Source: Rubrivivax sp. (lineage in GTDB: Bacteria; Pseudomonadota; Gammaproteobacteria; Burkholderiales; Burkholderiaceae). From it: a stretch of 64,000 bases of DNA. Both the position numbers and the translations under genes were made by a program. The stretch is taken from assembly GCA_016790225.1 (NCBI GenBank), contig JAEUOZ010000031.1, positions 4,403 through 68,402 of the forward strand, in the 5' to 3' direction. This document shows, in pieces, positions 47,231 to 56,238 of this stretch (positions are counted from its first letter, which is position 1; the number at the start of each line of letters is the position of its first letter). The notes below the pieces were generated by a model. That model saw only the letters and a list, made by a program, of their open reading frames with translations. It made no database searches and was not told the DNA's origin.

Positions 47231-47310
47231 AGCCCGGGGCCTTGTGCGCGGCGTTGTTGCCGGCTCAGAGCGCCCGCGGTGGTGAGCGGCTCAACCTGTG
47301 GTTGCTGTTG

Positions 47311-48519
47311 ATGGATGTCTACCTGCTGGATTGGGCCAACCTGCTCTTGCGTTGGCTGCATGTGATCACCGCCATCGCCTGGGTGGGATCGAGCTTCTAC
47401 TTCGTGTGGCTGGACAACCACCTGCTCAAGCCGCAAGACCCCGAGCTGCAGGCCAAGGGTGTCTCCGGTGCCTTGTGGGCCGTGCATGGCGGCGGCTTCT
47501 ACCACCCTCAGAAGTACCTGGGCGCCCCGCGCAAGCTCGACAGCGAACTGCACTGGTTCTACTGGGAGAGCTACTCCACCTGGCTTTCCGGCTTTGCGCT
47601 GTTCACGGTGATGTACCTGTGGAACGCCGCGACCTTCCTGGTGGACAAGTCGGTGCACGATTGGTCGGGCCTGGCCGCCGGCAGCGCAGCGCTGGGCTTT
47701 CTGGTCGTGTTCTGGCTGGTCTACGACCTCATCTGCCGCACGCTGGGCCAGCGCCGTCACGGCGATGCGCTGGTCGGCGCGGCCGTGGCCCTGGTGATCG
47801 TGCTGGCCACCTGGGCGGCCTGCCAGCTGTTTGCCGGCCGTGCGGCCTTCCTGCTGGTGGGCGCGATGATCGCCACGGCCATGAGCGCCAACGTCTTCTT
47901 CTGGATCATTCCCGGCCAGCGCAAGGTGGTGGCGGCGATGACCGCCGGCCTGCCGGTGGACCCGGTGCATGGCCAGCGGGGCAAGCAGCGCAGCGTGCAC
48001 AACACCTACTTCACGCTGCCCGTGCTGGTGGCCATGCTGTCCAACCACTATGGCTGGCTCTACCAGGGCCACTGGAACTGGCTGGTGCTGGTGCTGCTGA
48101 TGCTGGCCGGTGCCTTGATCCGCCACTTCTTCGTCGCCCGGCACAAGGCGCATGTGCAGGGCGTCTCGCCGCCCTGGGGCTGGGCGGCCGCCGGCATCGC
48201 GCCGCTCCTGGTGCTGGCGGTGATGCTCAAGCCGCCCGCCCCGGCGCCGCAGGCTGCGGGCGCTGCACCTCAGGCCCCGCCCGCCTTCGCGCAGGTGCAG
48301 CAGGTGATCCAGCAGCGCTGCCTGATGTGCCATAACGCGCAGATCCAGCAGAAGAACGTCGCGCTGCACACGCCGGAGCTGGTCGGCCGCCAGGCGCTGG
48401 CCCTCTACCAGCAGGTGGTGGTGCTCAAGCTCATGCCGCTGAACAACGCGACGCAGATGACCGACGCCGAGCGCGATCTGATCCGCCGCTGGTACGGTGC
48501 GGGTGCGCCCTTGCAGTGA
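47311..48519 (+). CDS. puuD: Membrane-bound urate hydroxylase PuuD with cytochrome c domain
   Basis: The 402-residue protein has eight or so membrane segments in the N-terminal 310 residues, with the PuuD opening LLDWANLLLRWLHVITAIAWVG and an ELHWFYWESYSTWLSGFAL segment. A Pro/Ala linker follows, then a cytochrome c domain with CLMCHN and the axial-Met region VVVLKLMPLNNATQM. It oxidises urate to 5-hydroxyisourate and passes electrons to the respiratory chain without making H2O2. ATG at 47311 was chosen on alignment. No other purine catabolism gene is in the window. Confidence 0.9.
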   Translation: MDVYLLDWANLLLRWLHVITAIAWVGSSFYFVWLDNHLLKPQDPELQAKGVSGALWAVHGGGFYHPQKYLGAPRKLDSELHWFYWESYSTWLSGFALFTVMYLWNAATFLVDKSVHDWSGLAAGSAALGFLVVFWLVYDLICRTLGQRRHGDALVGAAVALVIVLATWAACQLFAGRAAFLLVGAMIATAMSANVFFWIIPGQRKVVAAMTAGLPVDPVHGQRGKQRSVHNTYFTLPVLVAMLSNHYGWLYQGHWNWLVLVLLMLAGALIRHFFVARHKAHVQGVSPPWGWAAAGIAPLLVLAVMLKPPAPAPQAAGAAPQAPPAFAQVQQVIQQRCLMCHNAQIQQKNVALHTPELVGRQALALYQQVVVLKLMPLNNATQMTDAERDLIRRWYGAGAPLQ

Positions 48520-48765
48520 GCCGTGGGTGTGCGGGGGCGGGCGCGTCACGGGCCGCGGTCCCGGCTGCGGGCCTGTTCGCCGGACGGATCGTGGGCCCCG
48601 CGGTCGCCGCCGGTCGCACGCCCACCCACGGCTTCGGGTTTTCACGCAAGCGACATGGGCTCACGCGACACGGGCTTTGGGCATCATCGTCCCAAGGGCA
48701 GGGCCGGCCGCAGACGGACCCGGCATCCGCCCCCGACCAGCCATCCCGAAGTCCGAAGGAGACCC
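48520..48765. other. Upstream region of the dioxygenase operon
   Basis: This 246-bp gap follows the PuuD stop and precedes the short upstream frame at 48766. I see no clear -35/-10 pair. One imperfect repeat (TTGGG and CCCAA around a nine-base centre near 48680-48700) could be a regulator site. The promoter of the six-gene operon should lie here, unless it reads on from PuuD. Confidence 0.4.
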
Positions 48766-48852
48766 GTGTCGATCCGCGCGCGTACCGGCCAGCCCGCTCC
48801 CGCCACCCGCGTGTCAACGCTGCGGCGGGCGCTGTGGGGCAGCGGCAGATGA
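48766..48852 (+). CDS. Short upstream open frame coupled to the dioxygenase gene
   Basis: GTG at 48766 is preceded by AAGGAG four bases away, the strongest ribosome site near this operon's start. The frame runs 28 codons, encodes an Arg-rich peptide and stops with TGA overlapping the ATG of the dioxygenase gene (ATGA). The dioxygenase ATG itself has no good ribosome site. A leader frame that delivers ribosomes to the next gene is the simplest reading; it may not make a useful peptide. Confidence 0.45.
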   Translation: MSIRARTGQPAPATRVSTLRRALWGSGR

Positions 48853-49898
48853 ACACGCTGGGCCGCCTGGAAGACCTGCCTGCCGATTACCTGCAGGCGC
48901 TGCGTGAGCGCAACCTCGTGCCGCTGTGGCCCAGTCTGCGCGCGGTATTGCCGCCGGGGCTTCCTGCACGCCAGACGCGCGCCACGGCCTGGGCCTACGC
49001 CGACATCCGGCCCCTGCTGCTGCGCGCCGGCGAGCTGACCCCGATCGAGAAGGCCGAGCGCCGCGTGCTGGTGCTGGCCAACCCAGGCCACACGCTGGAG
49101 AAGATGCAGGCCAGCGCTGCCATCTACCTGGGCATGCAGCTGCTGCTGCCGGGTGAGTGGGCACCAGCGCACCGCCACACGCCCAACGCGGTGCGCATGG
49201 TGGTTGAAGGTGAAGGCGCATGGACCACCGTGGACGGCGAGAGATGCCCGATGAGCCGGGGTGACCTCATCCTCACGCCCACCGGGCTGTGGCACGAACA
49301 CGGGCATGAGGGCGAACAGCCGGTGATCTGGCTCGATGTGCTGGATCTGCCGCTGGCCTTCTACCTGGAGGTCAGCTACCACGTCAACGGCGCGCGCCAG
49401 GCGGTGAAGCCTGGGCAGGGCCACCGGGCCTATGCGCGCGGCGGTCTGCGGCCGACACCGGCCTTCGGCCCGGGCGAGCGCCGCTATCCGATGCTGCGCT
49501 ACCCCTGGGCCGATACCCGGGCGGCGCTGCAGTCGCTGGCCGTCGATCTGCCGCTGTCGGCGCCGGTGCAGCTGAGCTATGTGAACCCGCAGACCGGCGA
49601 GGATGCCGAAAACATCCTGGGCCTGCATGCGCTGATGCTGCGGCCCGGCGAGCGCCTGTCGCTGGCGGCACGCTCGCCGGCGACGGTCTTCCACGTGATC
49701 GAAGGGGCCGCCGAGGTGCAGGTGGGCGAGGGCGCGGCGGCGCAGGGCTTCGTGCTGTCGCAGGCCGATACCTGCTGCGTGCCGGGCTATGAGCCGGTGA
49801 GCCTGCATAACCGCCAGGCGCAGGATCCGAGCTTCCTCTTCGTGGCCGATGAATCTCCGCTGCACCGCAAGCTGGGTGTGCTGGAAGTGAGGGACTGA
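48849..49898 (+). CDS. Gentisate 1,2-dioxygenase-like bicupin ring-cleavage enzyme
   Basis: The 349-residue protein matches gentisate dioxygenases in length and pattern. The iron ligands are in APAHRHTPNAVRMVVEG, followed by MSRGDLILTPTGLWHEHGHEG and VIWLDVLDLPLAFYLE; a second, degenerate cupin forms the C-terminal half. The family includes gentisate, salicylate, 1-hydroxy-2-naphthoate and 5-aminosalicylate dioxygenases, all Fe(II) enzymes that open the ring beside a carboxyl group. No maleylpyruvate isomerase or fumarylpyruvate hydrolase gene is nearby. It heads the six-gene operon. Confidence 0.85.
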   Translation: MNTLGRLEDLPADYLQALRERNLVPLWPSLRAVLPPGLPARQTRATAWAYADIRPLLLRAGELTPIEKAERRVLVLANPGHTLEKMQASAAIYLGMQLLLPGEWAPAHRHTPNAVRMVVEGEGAWTTVDGERCPMSRGDLILTPTGLWHEHGHEGEQPVIWLDVLDLPLAFYLEVSYHVNGARQAVKPGQGHRAYARGGLRPTPAFGPGERRYPMLRYPWADTRAALQSLAVDLPLSAPVQLSYVNPQTGEDAENILGLHALMLRPGERLSLAARSPATVFHVIEGAAEVQVGEGAAAQGFVLSQADTCCVPGYEPVSLHNRQAQDPSFLFVADESPLHRKLGVLEVRD

Positions 49899-49902
49899 GC
49901 CG

Positions 49903-51630
49903 ATGTCGCAAACCTCCTGCCTGGCTGAAGGCCAGCCTGCCCACGCGGTCGCCACGGACACCGAAGCCTCGGTCCGGGCCGAAGCCAGGACTACGGCCGA
50001 AGGCGCAGTCGCCATCGGCTTCAGGCCCCGGGGCTGGCGCGCGTGGGCGGGCGTGGCCGTTGCGCTGATCGGCCTGGTCTGCGCGACGGCCCAGGCGCAG
50101 ACGCTGCGCTGGGCCAGCCAGGGCGATGCGCTGACCATGGACCCCCAGTCGCAGAACGAGGGCCTGAACAACACGCTCAACGGGCAGGTCTATGAAAGGC
50201 TCACGCGCTACGACCGGCAGCTCCAGCTCGGGCCTTCTCTGGCCACGGCCTGGCAGCAGACGGGGCCCTTGACCTGGCGCTTTCGGCTGCGGCCGAACGT
50301 GAAGTTCCATGACGGCACGCCCTTCACGGCAGACGACGTGGTCTTCTCCGTCCTCCGGGCGAGGAATCCGGTCTCCACCTTCAGCGTCTATGCCAACGCC
50401 GTGGGCACGCCGGTGGCCATCGATCCGCTGACGGTGGAGTTCCGGCTCGACAAGGTCAACCCGATCTTCCTGCAGCACCTGGACAGCATCGTCATCATGA
50501 GCCGCGCCTGGTCAGAGCAGCACCGGGTCACGCGGCCGCTGGACTTCAAGAACAAGGAAGAGAGCCACGCCTCGTTCCACGCCAACGGCACCGGGCCGTA
50601 CCTGCTGGTCAACCGCCAGCCGGGCATCCGCACGAGCTTCAGGCGCAATCCGGCGTGGTGGGGCTGGAACGGCGGCCTTGCCGATGCCACGGGCAACGTG
50701 CAGGAGATCGTCTATACGCCGATTGCCAACGATGCCACGCGCCTGGCCGCGCTGATCTCCGGCGAGATCGATTTCGTGCTCGATCCCGCCCCGAGGGACA
50801 TCCCGCGGCTGCGCACGATCGCCGGCGTGAAGGTGATCACCGGGCCGGAGAACCGCATCATCTTCATCGGCATGGATCAGCAGCGCGACGAGCTGCTGTA
50901 TGGCAGCGTCAAGGATCGCAACCCCTTCAAGGACGAGCGCGTGCGCCGGGCGCTGTATCAGGCCGTGGACATCGAGACGATGCGCAGCAAGCTGATGAAT
51001 GGCCTGTCCGTGCCCACCGGCGGCACCACGCCCTCGCCCAAGGGCGCCTTCGATGACCCTGAGCTGGAGTCGCGCCTGCCCTTCGATCTGGCGGCCGCGC
51101 GCCGCCTGATGGCCGACGCCGGGTATTCCGATGGCTTCGAGGTGACGCTGGATTGCCCGAACAACCGCTACGTCAACGATGAGGAGATCTGCCTGGCGCT
51201 GGCGGCGATGTGGGCGCAGATCAAGGTGAAGGTGCGCGTCAACGGCATGCCGCGCAGCACCTATTTTCCGAAGTTGGAGAAGTGGGACACCTCGATGTAC
51301 CTTCTCGGCTGGGGCGGTGCGGTGACCGATGCCGAGACCACGATGACGCCGCTGCTGCGCAACCCCGGCCCGAAGGGCGAGGGGCTGTACAACTACGGCC
51401 GCTCGCGCAATGAGCTGTTTGACCGGCTGGCCGCGCAGAGCAGCGTCGAGCCGGATCCGAAGAAGCGCGAAGCGCTGATCCGCCAGGCGCTGCGCGAATG
51501 GCGCAACAAGGTCCATACCCTTCCGCTGCACCGCCAGATGATCCCCTGGGCGATGCGGCAGAACGTGGACGTGGTGCACCGGGCGGACAACTGGCTGGAA
51601 GTGCCCTGGATCACGATCGGCCCGCGTTGA
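49903..51630 (+). CDS. ABC transporter periplasmic binding protein, peptide type (SBP_bac_5)
   Basis: The 575-residue protein has an unusually long 40-residue polar N-terminus before the signal peptide (AWAGVAVALIGLVCATAQAQ). An Opp/Dpp-type binding domain follows: FRLRPNVKFHDGTPFTADDVVFS and later CPNNRYVNDEEIC. That last segment is shared with the binding protein at 57793-59364, so the two are paralogs. It has no permease next to it and probably feeds the permeases at 59517-61477. It is 4 bp from the dioxygenase gene. Confidence 0.88.
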   Translation: MSQTSCLAEGQPAHAVATDTEASVRAEARTTAEGAVAIGFRPRGWRAWAGVAVALIGLVCATAQAQTLRWASQGDALTMDPQSQNEGLNNTLNGQVYERLTRYDRQLQLGPSLATAWQQTGPLTWRFRLRPNVKFHDGTPFTADDVVFSVLRARNPVSTFSVYANAVGTPVAIDPLTVEFRLDKVNPIFLQHLDSIVIMSRAWSEQHRVTRPLDFKNKEESHASFHANGTGPYLLVNRQPGIRTSFRRNPAWWGWNGGLADATGNVQEIVYTPIANDATRLAALISGEIDFVLDPAPRDIPRLRTIAGVKVITGPENRIIFIGMDQQRDELLYGSVKDRNPFKDERVRRALYQAVDIETMRSKLMNGLSVPTGGTTPSPKGAFDDPELESRLPFDLAAARRLMADAGYSDGFEVTLDCPNNRYVNDEEICLALAAMWAQIKVKVRVNGMPRSTYFPKLEKWDTSMYLLGWGGAVTDAETTMTPLLRNPGPKGEGLYNYGRSRNELFDRLAAQSSVEPDPKKREALIRQALREWRNKVHTLPLHRQMIPWAMRQNVDVVHRADNWLEVPWITIGPR

Positions 51631-51649
51631 AGACCCGAGGGACAAGCTC

Positions 51650-52888
51650 ATGAGCCACCGTACCTTCATCACCCATTGCCTTCCCTTCGACAGCGCGCGC
51701 GCCACCCTGGGGCCGATGTCCACGCTGGTGATCGAGGGCGAGCGCATCGTCGAGTGCGTGGCCGAGCCGAGGGAGCCGGCGCCCGGCGACACGGTGATCG
51801 ATGCCGGGGGCCGCGTGGCCACGCCGGGCCTGATCGACGCGCATGTGCACGTGATGGCGGTATCGCACGACATCTGGCGCCTGGCCGCGCAGCCGCCTTC
51901 GCTGATCACCGCGCAGAGCAAGCCCATCCTGGAGGGCATGCTGCAACGCGGCTTCACCACCGTGCGCGATGCCGCGGGTGCGGATTTCGGCCTGCAGGAG
52001 GCCGTCAAGCGCGGGCTCTTCGCCGGGCCGCGCCTCTATATCGCTGCGCAGCCGCTCACGCAGACCGGCGGTCATGCCGACATCCGACCGCAGGGCACGA
52101 AGGAGCTGGTGTGCACCTGCGCAGGCCTGGGCATCTTCGGCGCCATCGCCGATGGCGATGCCGAGGTGCGCCGCGCCGTGCGCGAGCAGATCCGCAACGG
52201 CGCCAACCAGATCAAGATCATGGCCGGCGGCGGCGTGGCCAGCCCCACCGATCCGATCGACGGCACGCAGTATTCGCTGGCCGAGCTGGCGGCCATCTGC
52301 GAGGAAGCCGAAGCCGCCAACACCTACGTGATGGCGCACGCCTACTCGCCGCGCGCCATCACGCGCGCCGTGCGCTCCGGGGTGCGCAGCATCGAGCACG
52401 GCAACCTGCTGGATGTTGCCAGCGCCGAGGCCATGAGCGAGGAAGGCGCCTTCCTCGTGCCCACGCTCGCCACCTACGCCGCGCTGAGCGACGAAGGCGC
52501 GCGGCTCGGCTGGTCGGCCTCGATGCTGGAGAAGCTGGAGCGCGTGCGCCACCAGGGCGTGAGGGCCATCCAGATCGCCCGCTCCGAGGGTGTGCCGGTG
52601 GCCTTCGGCACCGATCTGCTGGGCCACATGCACGATCGGCAGATGGACGAGTTTTCGCTGCGCCTGCCGGCCCAGACGCCGGCCGAGATCCTGCAGAGCG
52701 CCACCGCCGTGGCCGCGCGGCTGCTGCGCGCCGAAGGGCAGATCGGCAGCTTGTCCGCGGGCGCGCTGGCCGACGTGCTGGTGGTGGACGGTGACCCCAC
52801 CCAGTCCATCGACATGTGGCGCGATCCTGCGCAGGGCATCCGGCTGCTGATGCAGGGTGGCACGGTCTTGCGCAGCAGCCTGGCCTGA
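51650..52888 (+). CDS. Metal-dependent amidohydrolase (imidazolonepropionase/prolidase-like)
   Basis: The 412-residue amidohydrolase has metal ligands in GLIDAHVHVMA, a probable carboxylated Lys in NQIKIMAGGG, then MAHAYSP, SIEHGN and the Asp in AFGTDLLG. This set is typical of the dipeptidase-like Sgx branch, whose members split N-acyl or amide bonds. The ATG has GAGGGA seven bases upstream. In the operon it would free an amine or acid from an imported amide; the substrate is not known. Confidence 0.88.
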   Translation: MSHRTFITHCLPFDSARATLGPMSTLVIEGERIVECVAEPREPAPGDTVIDAGGRVATPGLIDAHVHVMAVSHDIWRLAAQPPSLITAQSKPILEGMLQRGFTTVRDAAGADFGLQEAVKRGLFAGPRLYIAAQPLTQTGGHADIRPQGTKELVCTCAGLGIFGAIADGDAEVRRAVREQIRNGANQIKIMAGGGVASPTDPIDGTQYSLAELAAICEEAEAANTYVMAHAYSPRAITRAVRSGVRSIEHGNLLDVASAEAMSEEGAFLVPTLATYAALSDEGARLGWSASMLEKLERVRHQGVRAIQIARSEGVPVAFGTDLLGHMHDRQMDEFSLRLPAQTPAEILQSATAVAARLLRAEGQIGSLSAGALADVLVVDGDPTQSIDMWRDPAQGIRLLMQGGTVLRSSLA

Positions 52889-52941
52889 GCACGGCTGCCG
52901 CGCGGGCAGGAACGACAGGCAGGGCAGGGAAGGCAACACGC

Positions 52942-54837
52942 ATGGCCGGTTCGCTGTTCATCAGCTATTCGCACGCCGACACGGCCTGGATGCAGCTCTT
53001 CAAGCGCCACCTGCAGGGCATGCTGCGAGAGCGGTGCCACATATGGACCGACGAGGAGATCGCACCCGGTACCACCTGGCTGCAGTCCCTGGAGGGAAGC
53101 CTGCACGGGGCCAGCGCCGGCCTGGTGCTGGCCAGCCCCGACTACCTGATCTCCGACTGGTGCCGCGCCGAGCTTGCTGCCCTGGCCGAAGCCCTGCGGC
53201 GGCGCAAGTTGCAGGCGCTGTACTGGGTGCTGCTGCGCCCGTGTGGCTGGCAATGGACCGAGCTGAAGGATCTGCAGGCCGTGCAGGAGCCGGCTACGCG
53301 TGCGCTGATCGAGGCCAGCGAAGGCGTGGCGCGCGATGACCTGCTGCTGCACTGCTGCGACCGCATCGCCAGTGGCGTGATGCAGGCCGCGCAGGCCGAC
53401 TCCCCCGAGGTGGCCACCGTCAAGCACGTGCTGCGCGAGACCGCCAGCGATGTGGAGATCGCCCCGGGTGCCCAGGTCATCCGCGGCGACTTCTCCATCC
53501 TGTGCCGGGGCCTGCACCCCAATGGCGACGATGTGTTCATCAAGGTGCTGACCAACACGCCACTGCACACCATGCGGCGCCTGTTCCAGCAGGTCAGCGA
53601 GGTGTGCGGCGGCATCCAGCACCCGTCGGTCATCCGCATCACGAAAGTGGCCCAGGCGGGGGATGCCGACCAGGCCCGCATCGTCATCCTCAGCGAGATG
53701 GCGCGCGGCGCGTCGCTGCTCAAGGTGATGCACGAAGACCTGCCCAAGCCGCCCCACAAGCGCCATCTGCAGATCGACAGCGTGCGCGTGATCCTGCGGC
53801 GCCTGGCCGAGGCTCTGGGGCGCCTGCACGAGAAGGAGCCGATTCCCTGGCCCGACCGGGACACCATGGCCTACACGCACATCATGGGGCCACTGCTGCC
53901 GGACAACATCTTCTACGAGCGCGAATCCCAGCGCCCGCAGCTCTCGCTGGTGGGTGTGACCAACTTCCTCTGGCACTTCTTCGAGACGCAGACCTTCCTG
54001 AGCATCGTGCGGCCGCGGCATGGCGTATACCTGCTGCCTGAGAAGAGCCGGCCGGGAAACGTGGTGGATGCGCGTGCGGACCAGTACTTCCTTGGCATGC
54101 TGGCGTTGGAGCTGCTGGAGTGCCGCCAGCTGTTCATCCCCCCTCCCGGCCGGGACCCCGTGGATCCGCTGGTCTTTCTGCGCGAAGGGGCTTCGCGGCA
54201 CTGGGCCGATCGCCACGAGCAGCTGCGCGCCCTGCTCGAGCGGCTCCTCGCGAAGGACCCGGCGGCGCGCTTTCCATCGATGCAGGCCGTCATCGCCGAG
54301 CTGCGTGACCTGGAGACCGGCCAGCGCGCGCTGGCCAAGTACGCCTACAACCGCTATGTGGCGCCCGGCCAAGCCGCGGGGCGGCAGTTTGCCCAGCGTT
54401 TCTACGCCATTCTGTTCGAGCGCGCGCCTCGACTCCAGGCCGTCTTCCTGGCGGCCCAGGCCGAGCGGCAGCGGCTCCCGGGCGCCACGCAGGCGGTGCC
54501 AGACGAAGCCCAGTACCGCAAGCTGGCCGATGCCCTGAAGCTGGTGCTCAACTTCCAGCGCGGCGGGCGGCCCACGGTGATGGACAGCGTGGCCGCCAAC
54601 CACGCGCGCTTCCTGCTGAGCGCCGCGGACTTTGACGACTTCGCGCAGGCGCTGCTGCAGGCGCTTCGCGAGACGCTGCAGGCCAGCCCGGCAGGCCGCG
54701 ACGAGGAAGCGGAAGCCATGCAGGCCTGGGGAGGCCTGCTGGAGCCCGTGATGACAGACATGCAGGCCGTCTGTGGCACGGCCGGCAGCACGGCACCGGG
54801 CGTCACCTCAGGCAGCCTGCCGGACGCATCCGCATGA
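52942..54837 (+). CDS. TIR domain-pseudokinase-globin fusion protein
   Basis: The 631-residue protein has three parts. Residues 1-140 are a TIR domain with FISYSHADTAW and SDWCRAEL; Glu77 matches the NADase catalytic Glu. Residues about 165-455 have a Ser/Thr-kinase fold: Lys201 in VFIKVL, PE at 366-367 and ADQYFLG at 379-385. However, the catalytic loop reads MGPLLPDN (Asp to Pro317, Lys to Leu319) and DFG is GVT (338-340), so it should be inactive. Residues about 475-612 are a globin with Tyr488 (B10), Gln524 (E7), Lys527, Leu528 and His554 (F8). No membrane segment is seen. It is 13 bp from the Rieske gene. Haem-controlled NAD+ cleavage is inference. Confidence 0.85.
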   Translation: MAGSLFISYSHADTAWMQLFKRHLQGMLRERCHIWTDEEIAPGTTWLQSLEGSLHGASAGLVLASPDYLISDWCRAELAALAEALRRRKLQALYWVLLRPCGWQWTELKDLQAVQEPATRALIEASEGVARDDLLLHCCDRIASGVMQAAQADSPEVATVKHVLRETASDVEIAPGAQVIRGDFSILCRGLHPNGDDVFIKVLTNTPLHTMRRLFQQVSEVCGGIQHPSVIRITKVAQAGDADQARIVILSEMARGASLLKVMHEDLPKPPHKRHLQIDSVRVILRRLAEALGRLHEKEPIPWPDRDTMAYTHIMGPLLPDNIFYERESQRPQLSLVGVTNFLWHFFETQTFLSIVRPRHGVYLLPEKSRPGNVVDARADQYFLGMLALELLECRQLFIPPPGRDPVDPLVFLREGASRHWADRHEQLRALLERLLAKDPAARFPSMQAVIAELRDLETGQRALAKYAYNRYVAPGQAAGRQFAQRFYAILFERAPRLQAVFLAAQAERQRLPGATQAVPDEAQYRKLADALKLVLNFQRGGRPTVMDSVAANHARFLLSAADFDDFAQALLQALRETLQASPAGRDEEAEAMQAWGGLLEPVMTDMQAVCGTAGSTAPGVTSGSLPDASA

Positions 54838-54850
54838 GAAGGAAACCCCC

Positions 54851-56230
54851 ATGAAGGCCGAACACAACGATCTGCTCACCCGCATCGGCCCCGGCACCGC
54901 GTGTGGCGGCCTGCTGCGCCGCTACTGGCAGCCGGCGGCGCTGGTGGAAGAGTTCGACGGCATCCAGGATCCGCGCACGGCGCAGCGCCCGCTGAAGGCC
55001 GTGCGCCTGCTGGGCCAGGATTTCGTGCTCTTTCGCGACGCGCAGGGCCGCTGGGCGCTGCTGGACCGTGATTGCCCGCACCGCGGCGCGGATCTGGCCT
55101 TCGCGCGGCATGAAGGCGACGGTATCCGCTGCCCCTTCCACGGCTGGAAGTTCGATGCGGCGGGCCGCTGCCTGGACACGCCGGCCGAGCCGCTGGGCAG
55201 CCGCCTGTGCGATCGCGTGAGCCAGCGCAGCTACCCCGTGCTGGAACGCAGCGGCATCCTCTATGCGTGGCTTGGGCCGCAGGGCGCCGCCCCGCCACTG
55301 CCGGCGCTGGATGCCCACGTGGCGCCGGCCAGCCACACCTTCGCCTACAAGGGCTTGTGGCACTGCAACTGGCTGCAGGCCTTCGAGGTAGGCATCGATC
55401 CTTGCCACACCTCGTTCCTGCACCGCTTTCTCGACGACGAACCGCTGGCGGCGGTGGGCGACAACGCGGGCGGCCGGCAGTTCCGCAGCGCGAGCGCCGG
55501 CCACGTGGAGGGCGAGCGCTGGCCGATGACCCGCATCATGCGCGAGTTCCACCGGCCGCAGATCAGCCACGAGGCCATGCCCTGGGGCCTGCGCATCACC
55601 ACGCTGCGCGCGATGTCTGACGCGCTGACCCATGTGCGCATCACGCACGATGTCTTTCCCCACACCTTCGTCATCCCGCTGTCGGAGACGATGACCATCA
55701 CGCAGATGCACGTGCCGGTGGACGACACGCACACCTACTGGTATGCGATCTTCACCAGCTTTGCCGGCCCGGTGGATGCGGCGGCGATGCGGGCCCAGCG
55801 GGCGCCTTACATCCCGCCGCCCGACTACGTGCCGCTGCGCGGCCGGCCCGAGGCCTGGGGCTTCGATGCGCAGGAGCAGCGCACCCGCACCTTCCTGGGC
55901 ATGGGCGAGAACGACATCAACGTGCACGACCAGTGGGCGGTGGAGAGCATGGGGCCGATCCAGGACCGCACGCGCGAGCACCTGGGCACCAGCGACAAGG
56001 TGATCATGGCGCACCGCCGCTTGCTGCTGGAGGCCATGGAGGCCGTGGCGCAGGGCGGCCCGGCGCCCGGGGCCGGCGATCCTGCGTGCGCGGCGCAGCT
56101 GTGCGGACCGGACACGGTGGATGGCATCGCGCCGGCCGGCACCTGGAGCAGCTGGTGGCAGGAACAGGTGCGCGCCAAGCGCGCCGGTGCACCCTGGACG
56201 GCCGCGGCCGATACCGGCTTGCCGGCCTGA
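54851..56230 (+). CDS. Rieske non-haem iron oxygenase, alpha subunit (phthalate dioxygenase-like)
   Basis: The 459-residue protein has a Rieske cluster site with Cys75-x-His77 and Cys94-x2-His97 (CPHRG, CPFHGW). Its mononuclear iron site is Asp183, His186, His191 in GIDPCHTSFLH. The pattern is that of alpha3-type oxygenases such as phthalate 4,5-dioxygenase and aminobenzoate- or chlorobenzoate-acting enzymes. It hydroxylates an aromatic acid or amine with O2. The reductase partner is not encoded in the window. ATG at 54851 has AAGGAAA upstream. Confidence 0.9.
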   Translation: MKAEHNDLLTRIGPGTACGGLLRRYWQPAALVEEFDGIQDPRTAQRPLKAVRLLGQDFVLFRDAQGRWALLDRDCPHRGADLAFARHEGDGIRCPFHGWKFDAAGRCLDTPAEPLGSRLCDRVSQRSYPVLERSGILYAWLGPQGAAPPLPALDAHVAPASHTFAYKGLWHCNWLQAFEVGIDPCHTSFLHRFLDDEPLAAVGDNAGGRQFRSASAGHVEGERWPMTRIMREFHRPQISHEAMPWGLRITTLRAMSDALTHVRITHDVFPHTFVIPLSETMTITQMHVPVDDTHTYWYAIFTSFAGPVDAAAMRAQRAPYIPPPDYVPLRGRPEAWGFDAQEQRTRTFLGMGENDINVHDQWAVESMGPIQDRTREHLGTSDKVIMAHRRLLLEAMEAVAQGGPAPGAGDPACAAQLCGPDTVDGIAPAGTWSSWWQEQVRAKRAGAPWTAAADTGLPA

Positions 56231-56238
56231 GCACACCC

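Noticed and set aside
52474..54603. 709-codon minus-strand open frame opposite the TIR-globin gene
   Set aside because: Its translation is Gln/His/Arg/Leu-rich with no motif, a mirror artefact of GC-rich third positions. The plus strand shows three recognisable domains.
52942..54837. Phage-defence TIR system
   Set aside because: No partner such as a cyclase, SMODS, Sir2, Ago or ThsA-like gene is nearby, and the gene is inside a metabolic operon. Defence remains possible but is not supported by context.
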